Position numbers and translations under genes: made by a program. The notes below the pieces were generated by a model. It was not told where the DNA came from, ran no database searches, and saw only the letters and a program-made list of their open reading frames with translations. Below, one piece after another: positions 6,535 to 8,998 of a DNA stretch of 8,998 nucleotides. The stretch spans positions 1-8,998 of the forward strand of contig CAKOSD010000029.1 in the NCBI GenBank assembly GCA_934101745.1. Reading direction: 5' to 3'. Positions within the stretch are counted from its first letter, which is position 1. Each line of letters opens with the position of its first letter. Source of the DNA: an uncultured Bacilli bacterium. Lineage in GTDB: Bacteria; Bacillota_I; Bacilli_A; RF39; UBA660.

Positions 6535-7068
6535 TTAAATAGTTAATTTTTTCCTTATTTTTTCTTCTTCTAAATAAGCCTCATAAGCCTCTAAGGGATT
6601 AACATCCGGAATACCATTCGGAGTAATTGTAGCCCAACTAATTTGCATGGTCTGCTCTAACCTCAGCAAATTTTTAGCCCCAAAATCTAGGCAATACCCC
6701 TCAAAATGAGATAAACAATATTTAACGCTCTCTCTTTGAATTTCAGTTGGCTCCTGATTTTCCAGAACCATTAAATAACTAGGCATCCCCATACTAAGAT
6801 TATCATTTCTCGTTGGCGAATTTAATAAAACCGTAAACCCCAGCATATTAAAAATCAAGGCCGTATTATAAGGACTAACATCCCCTTCATCTAAAGTTTT
6901 AGCAATCTCATTAAAAGGATATAAAGCCTTAGCAATTTCCAATAAAAACACCTTATGTCTTATATCACAATGAATATTTCCATTCTTATAAATATTTCCC
7001 TCTTTATCTATTACAAATACTTTTGCATTTACAAAATCATTTTCATTTTCTAAATTCACTACTTCCAT
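6535..7068 (-). CDS. Hypothetical protein (177 aa)
   Basis: I do not recognise this protein. It is an intact 177-residue frame with an N-terminal beta-hairpin-like part (VFVIDKEGNIYKNGNIHCD, 17-35). A hydrophobic helical middle (about 37-85) follows, then a segment with CLSHFEGYCLDFGAKNLLRLEQ (about 118-139) and a highly acidic-basic C-terminal helix (EAYEAYLEEEKIRKK, 160-174). There is no signal peptide, no membrane segment, and no clear catalytic signature, although C34, C118 and C126 with nearby His could bind a metal. The start at 7066-7068 has AAAGTGAG upstream. It is a single-gene unit with its own -10 element and shares a terminator with hpf. Codon use and base composition match its neighbours, so it looks resident rather than recently acquired. 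It is probably a cytosolic lineage-specific protein. Confidence 0.8.
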   Translation of the reverse strand: MEVVNLENENDFVNAKVFVIDKEGNIYKNGNIHCDIRHKVFLLEIAKALYPFNEIAKTLDEGDVSPYNTALIFNMLGFTVLLNSPTRNDNLSMGMPSYLMVLENQEPTEIQRESVKYCLSHFEGYCLDFGAKNLLRLEQTMQISWATITPNGIPDVNPLEAYEAYLEEEKIRKKLTI

Positions 7069-7104
7069 AAAAACTCACTTTCAAATTTACTATTATCTAT
7101 CTTG

Positions 7105-7110
7105 ATTATA
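7105..7110 (-). promoter_or_regulatory. Putative -10 element of the 177-aa gene
   Basis: On the minus strand TTATATAATCAAG includes TATAAT (7105-7110), about 37 bases before the start codon. The -35 region is poor. The 12 bases TTATATAATCAA are identical to those of the retron promoter at 293-304. Confidence 0.5.
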
Positions 7111-7231
7111 TAAAGATTTTTAAAGAATTTCTAGTTATTTTCTCTATCTTTTAGAAAAACTTTGAAAAATTAAAAATAATTAGAAGAAAATACTACCATT
7201 TTATGATATCATTAATAACGGAGATGGTATT

Positions 7232-7678
7232 ATGCGAAAGAAAAAAAACATTATTTTAGGAGTCTTAATTTGTATCTTAATTATACTAATATGTACTTTA
7301 CTTTATATTATTGGTAAAAAATCTGATTTTAAAAGTATTGAAGATATAGATTTAACAACTTTAAAAGCCAAGATTGATAATAAAGAAAAATTTGTCTTAG
7401 TAATTACTCAGACTGGTTGTTCTCATTGTATGGCTTATTTACCCATTTTAGAAGAAATAGGAGAAGATTATAAATTAACCTTCTATGATCTTAATATGAC
7501 TAACTTATCCGATGAAGAAAAAGTAGAATTTAATAAATTAGTCCGTATCAGTGGCACTCCCACAACTATTTTTTATACTGATGGCGAAGAACAATCAACC
7601 ACCACTCGCTTAGTGGGAGAAAAAACTAAAGATAAGATTATTAATCGTTTAAAAAGTGAGGGTTATATAAATGAATAG
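7232..7678 (+). CDS. Membrane-anchored thioredoxin-like protein
   Basis: The 148-residue protein has a short basic N-terminus (MRKKK), one hydrophobic segment (about 7-28) that should act as an uncleaved signal anchor, and an extracytoplasmic thioredoxin-fold domain. The redox motif is CSHC (C63, C66) in QTGCSHCMAYLP. The cis-proline loop is SGTPT with P110, and the C-terminal beta-beta-alpha part ends at 148. It probably catalyses thiol-disulfide exchange at the outer membrane face. The sequence also resembles the small thioredoxin-like accessory proteins of bacteriocin loci, but this cannot be settled here. The start is supported by GGAG at 7220-7223. It is first of a three-gene operon: its last 8 bases overlap the CPBP protease gene. 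Confidence 0.9.
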   Translation: MRKKKNIILGVLICILIILICTLLYIIGKKSDFKSIEDIDLTTLKAKIDNKEKFVLVITQTGCSHCMAYLPILEEIGEDYKLTFYDLNMTNLSDEEKVEFNKLVRISGTPTTIFYTDGEEQSTTTRLVGEKTKDKIINRLKSEGYINE

Positions 7679-8348
7679 AATTTTCCAATTTGGGAAGGGG
7701 TTATTGGGATTATTTCTGTTTTTCTTTGTTCAACTAGGTTTTCAATTGTTATTTTATAATATCTTAATCAAAAACAACTTAGTCGTTAACAATATATTAT
7801 ATATAATTATGGAATTAATATTAATGGCTATTTTAGCCTTTATGAACAGAAAAAAATTACAAGAAGATTATAGTGATTTTAATGAAAATTATAAAAAATA
7901 TTTAAAATACGGTTTTAAATTATGGGCAGCAGGTTTAGTAATTATGATGATTAGTAATGGCCTTATTGCTAGTATTATTGGAAGTCTTGCTAATAACGAA
8001 GAAATGAATAGACAAATGATTTTAGAATATCCGGTTTATATGATTATTTCAACTATGATTTTTGCACCTTTCATTGAAGAATTAACTTTTAGAGGTAACT
8101 TTAAAGATGCTTTTAAAAATAAAAACGCCTTTATTTTCTTTACAGCCTTAGTATTTGCGGGCGTTCATGTTTTAAATGGGATAAGTAGTCCTTTAGAATT
8201 ACTCTACTTCATACCTTACGGAGCCCTATCTATAGCCTTTGGCAAAACTTATATGGAAACTAATAATATTTATACAACCATGGTTATTCATTCTTTTCAT
8301 AATAGCCTAAGTATTATTATGTTAATCCTTATGTACTTAGCAGGTTAA
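7671..8348 (+). CDS. CPBP-family intramembrane metalloprotease (Abi/CAAX-type)
   Basis: The 225-residue multi-pass membrane protein has hydrophobic segments at about 9-34, 40-58, 82-106, 120-135, 152-168, 178-190 and 203-222. It carries all three family motifs. Motif 1 is EExxxR in EELTFR (E136, E137, R141). Motif 2 is FxxxH in FAGVH (F162, H166), and motif 3 is HxxxN in HSFHN (H207, N211). These residues form the glutamate/histidine active site of type II CAAX prenyl endopeptidase (Rce1)-like proteins. In bacteria such proteins act in peptide maturation, bacteriocin self-immunity or signal-peptide handling; the substrate here is unknown. The start at 7671 overlaps the preceding gene by 8 bases and has GTGAGGG (7656-7662) upstream, so translation is coupled. 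The gene ends 4 bases before the phosphoesterase gene. Confidence 0.92.
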   Translation: MNRIFQFGKGLLGLFLFFFVQLGFQLLFYNILIKNNLVVNNILYIIMELILMAILAFMNRKKLQEDYSDFNENYKKYLKYGFKLWAAGLVIMMISNGLIASIIGSLANNEEMNRQMILEYPVYMIISTMIFAPFIEELTFRGNFKDAFKNKNAFIFFTALVFAGVHVLNGISSPLELLYFIPYGALSIAFGKTYMETNNIYTTMVIHSFHNSLSIIMLILMYLAG

Positions 8349-8352
8349 GCCT

Positions 8353-8998
8353 ATGAAAAAGAAAGAATTAAAAAAAACAGACGAGTTAAACATAGATGAA
8401 ACTTTAAAAGATGCCGAGGAAATTAATGAAGACTTTAAGGATGTTACGGCTAAACCAAATAGCAAATTTATTCAGAAAATGATAATTATTATAATTTTCC
8501 TCGCCGTTTTTATTCGCTTTTATGGAACTTCAAGAATAGTTACTAAAGAATATAGTATTATTGATACCAATATTTCCAGTGGCTTTGATGGCGCCAAAAT
8601 AGTCCAAATAAGCGATATTCATTATGGGACAACCGTTAATGAGGCTACTTTAAAGAAATTGGTTACCAAAGTTAACGAATTAAAACCTGATATAATAGTA
8701 TTTACTGGTGATTTAATTGATAAAGGCATTAATCCGACCGATAAAATTAAAGCCGAAATATCTGTTAATTTAAGTAAACTAACGGCCAGTATTGGTAAAT
8801 ATGCCATTGCTAGTAACGAAGATTTAGAAAATACTGATTTTAACGCCTTAATAACCAATAGTGGCTTTACTCTTTTAGATAACGAAACCAAATTAATCTA
8901 TAATGATGATGAAAACCCCATCGAATTAGTTGGCTTAAGTAATCCTAATAGTGATGTAAACCTTAGTCCTAATTATAAAATAGCCTTAATCCATAAAC
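8353..8998 (+). CDS. Membrane-anchored metallophosphoesterase, partial (runs off the window)
   Basis: The 215 codons visible run off the right edge, so the C-terminus is missing. The charged cytosolic N-terminus (1-40) is followed by one membrane segment (about 42-57) and then a calcineurin-like phosphoesterase domain of the YkuE kind. The first metal-binding motif is DxH in KIVQISDIHYG (D88, H90), and the second is GDxxD in FTGDLID (G119, D120, D123). The third motif, normally GNHD, reads SNED (S154, N155, E156, D157), keeping the metal-binding Asn but losing the His. Family members cleave phosphate esters such as lipid or nucleotide phosphates; the substrate is unknown. The start at 8353 lies 4 bases after the CPBP stop with only a short AGG (8342-8344) upstream, suggesting coupled translation. 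Confidence 0.88.
   Translation, partial: MKKKELKKTDELNIDETLKDAEEINEDFKDVTAKPNSKFIQKMIIIIIFLAVFIRFYGTSRIVTKEYSIIDTNISSGFDGAKIVQISDIHYGTTVNEATLKKLVTKVNELKPDIIVFTGDLIDKGINPTDKIKAEISVNLSKLTASIGKYAIASNEDLENTDFNALITNSGFTLLDNETKLIYNDDENPIELVGLSNPNSDVNLSPNYKIALIHK

Noticed and set aside
8622..8891. Open frame on the minus strand inside the phosphoesterase gene
   Set aside because: The plus-strand frame has clear metallophosphoesterase motifs over the same bases; the reverse frame has none and no start signals.

Overview
The window is an AT-rich stretch from a low-GC Gram-positive-type bacterium (Bacilli or a Mollicutes-like gut lineage; inferred, not proven). The basis is the strongly A/T-ending codon use, the almost uniform TAA stops, GGAGG-type ribosome binding sites, a LonA protease and a long-form hibernation factor. 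No in-frame TGA is needed as tryptophan, so the standard bacterial code fits.

Left region (1-1478): an accessory locus. A 68-residue unrecognised ORF on the minus strand lies divergent to a complete retron on the plus strand. The retron has an extended -10 promoter, an msr-msd non-coding RNA with matching a1/a2 ends (308-315 and 451-458), a TAGC branch-point context at 314-317, two msr hairpins and one long msd hairpin. It continues into a 318-residue retron reverse transcriptase with the NAxxH and VTG signatures, and closes with a terminator that overlaps the RT stop codon. No effector gene sits in the retron transcript, which is the most interesting point of the window.

Middle region (1477-5911): on the minus strand, a two-gene operon (a leucine-rich-repeat protein, then a cytosolic transglutaminase-like protein with Cys-His-Asp residues) has its own TTGACT/TATAAT promoter. 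Just upstream lies lon with its own promoter and terminator. lon is divergent from hpf, so protein quality control and ribosome hibernation share one 280-base intergenic region.

Right region (5912-8998): hpf ends in a bidirectional terminator shared with a convergent 177-residue unknown gene. Divergent from that unknown gene is a plus-strand operon of three tightly packed genes: a membrane-anchored thioredoxin-like protein, a CPBP-family membrane protease and a membrane-anchored metallophosphoesterase that runs off the window. In the phosphoesterase the usual GNHD motif reads SNED. The three genes overlap or nearly touch, so they are probably co-translated and act at the cell membrane.

No tRNA, rRNA, CRISPR array or insertion sequence was seen. 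No gene-free stretch exceeds 300 bases; the longest (5632-5911 and 225-477) hold promoters and the retron RNA respectively.
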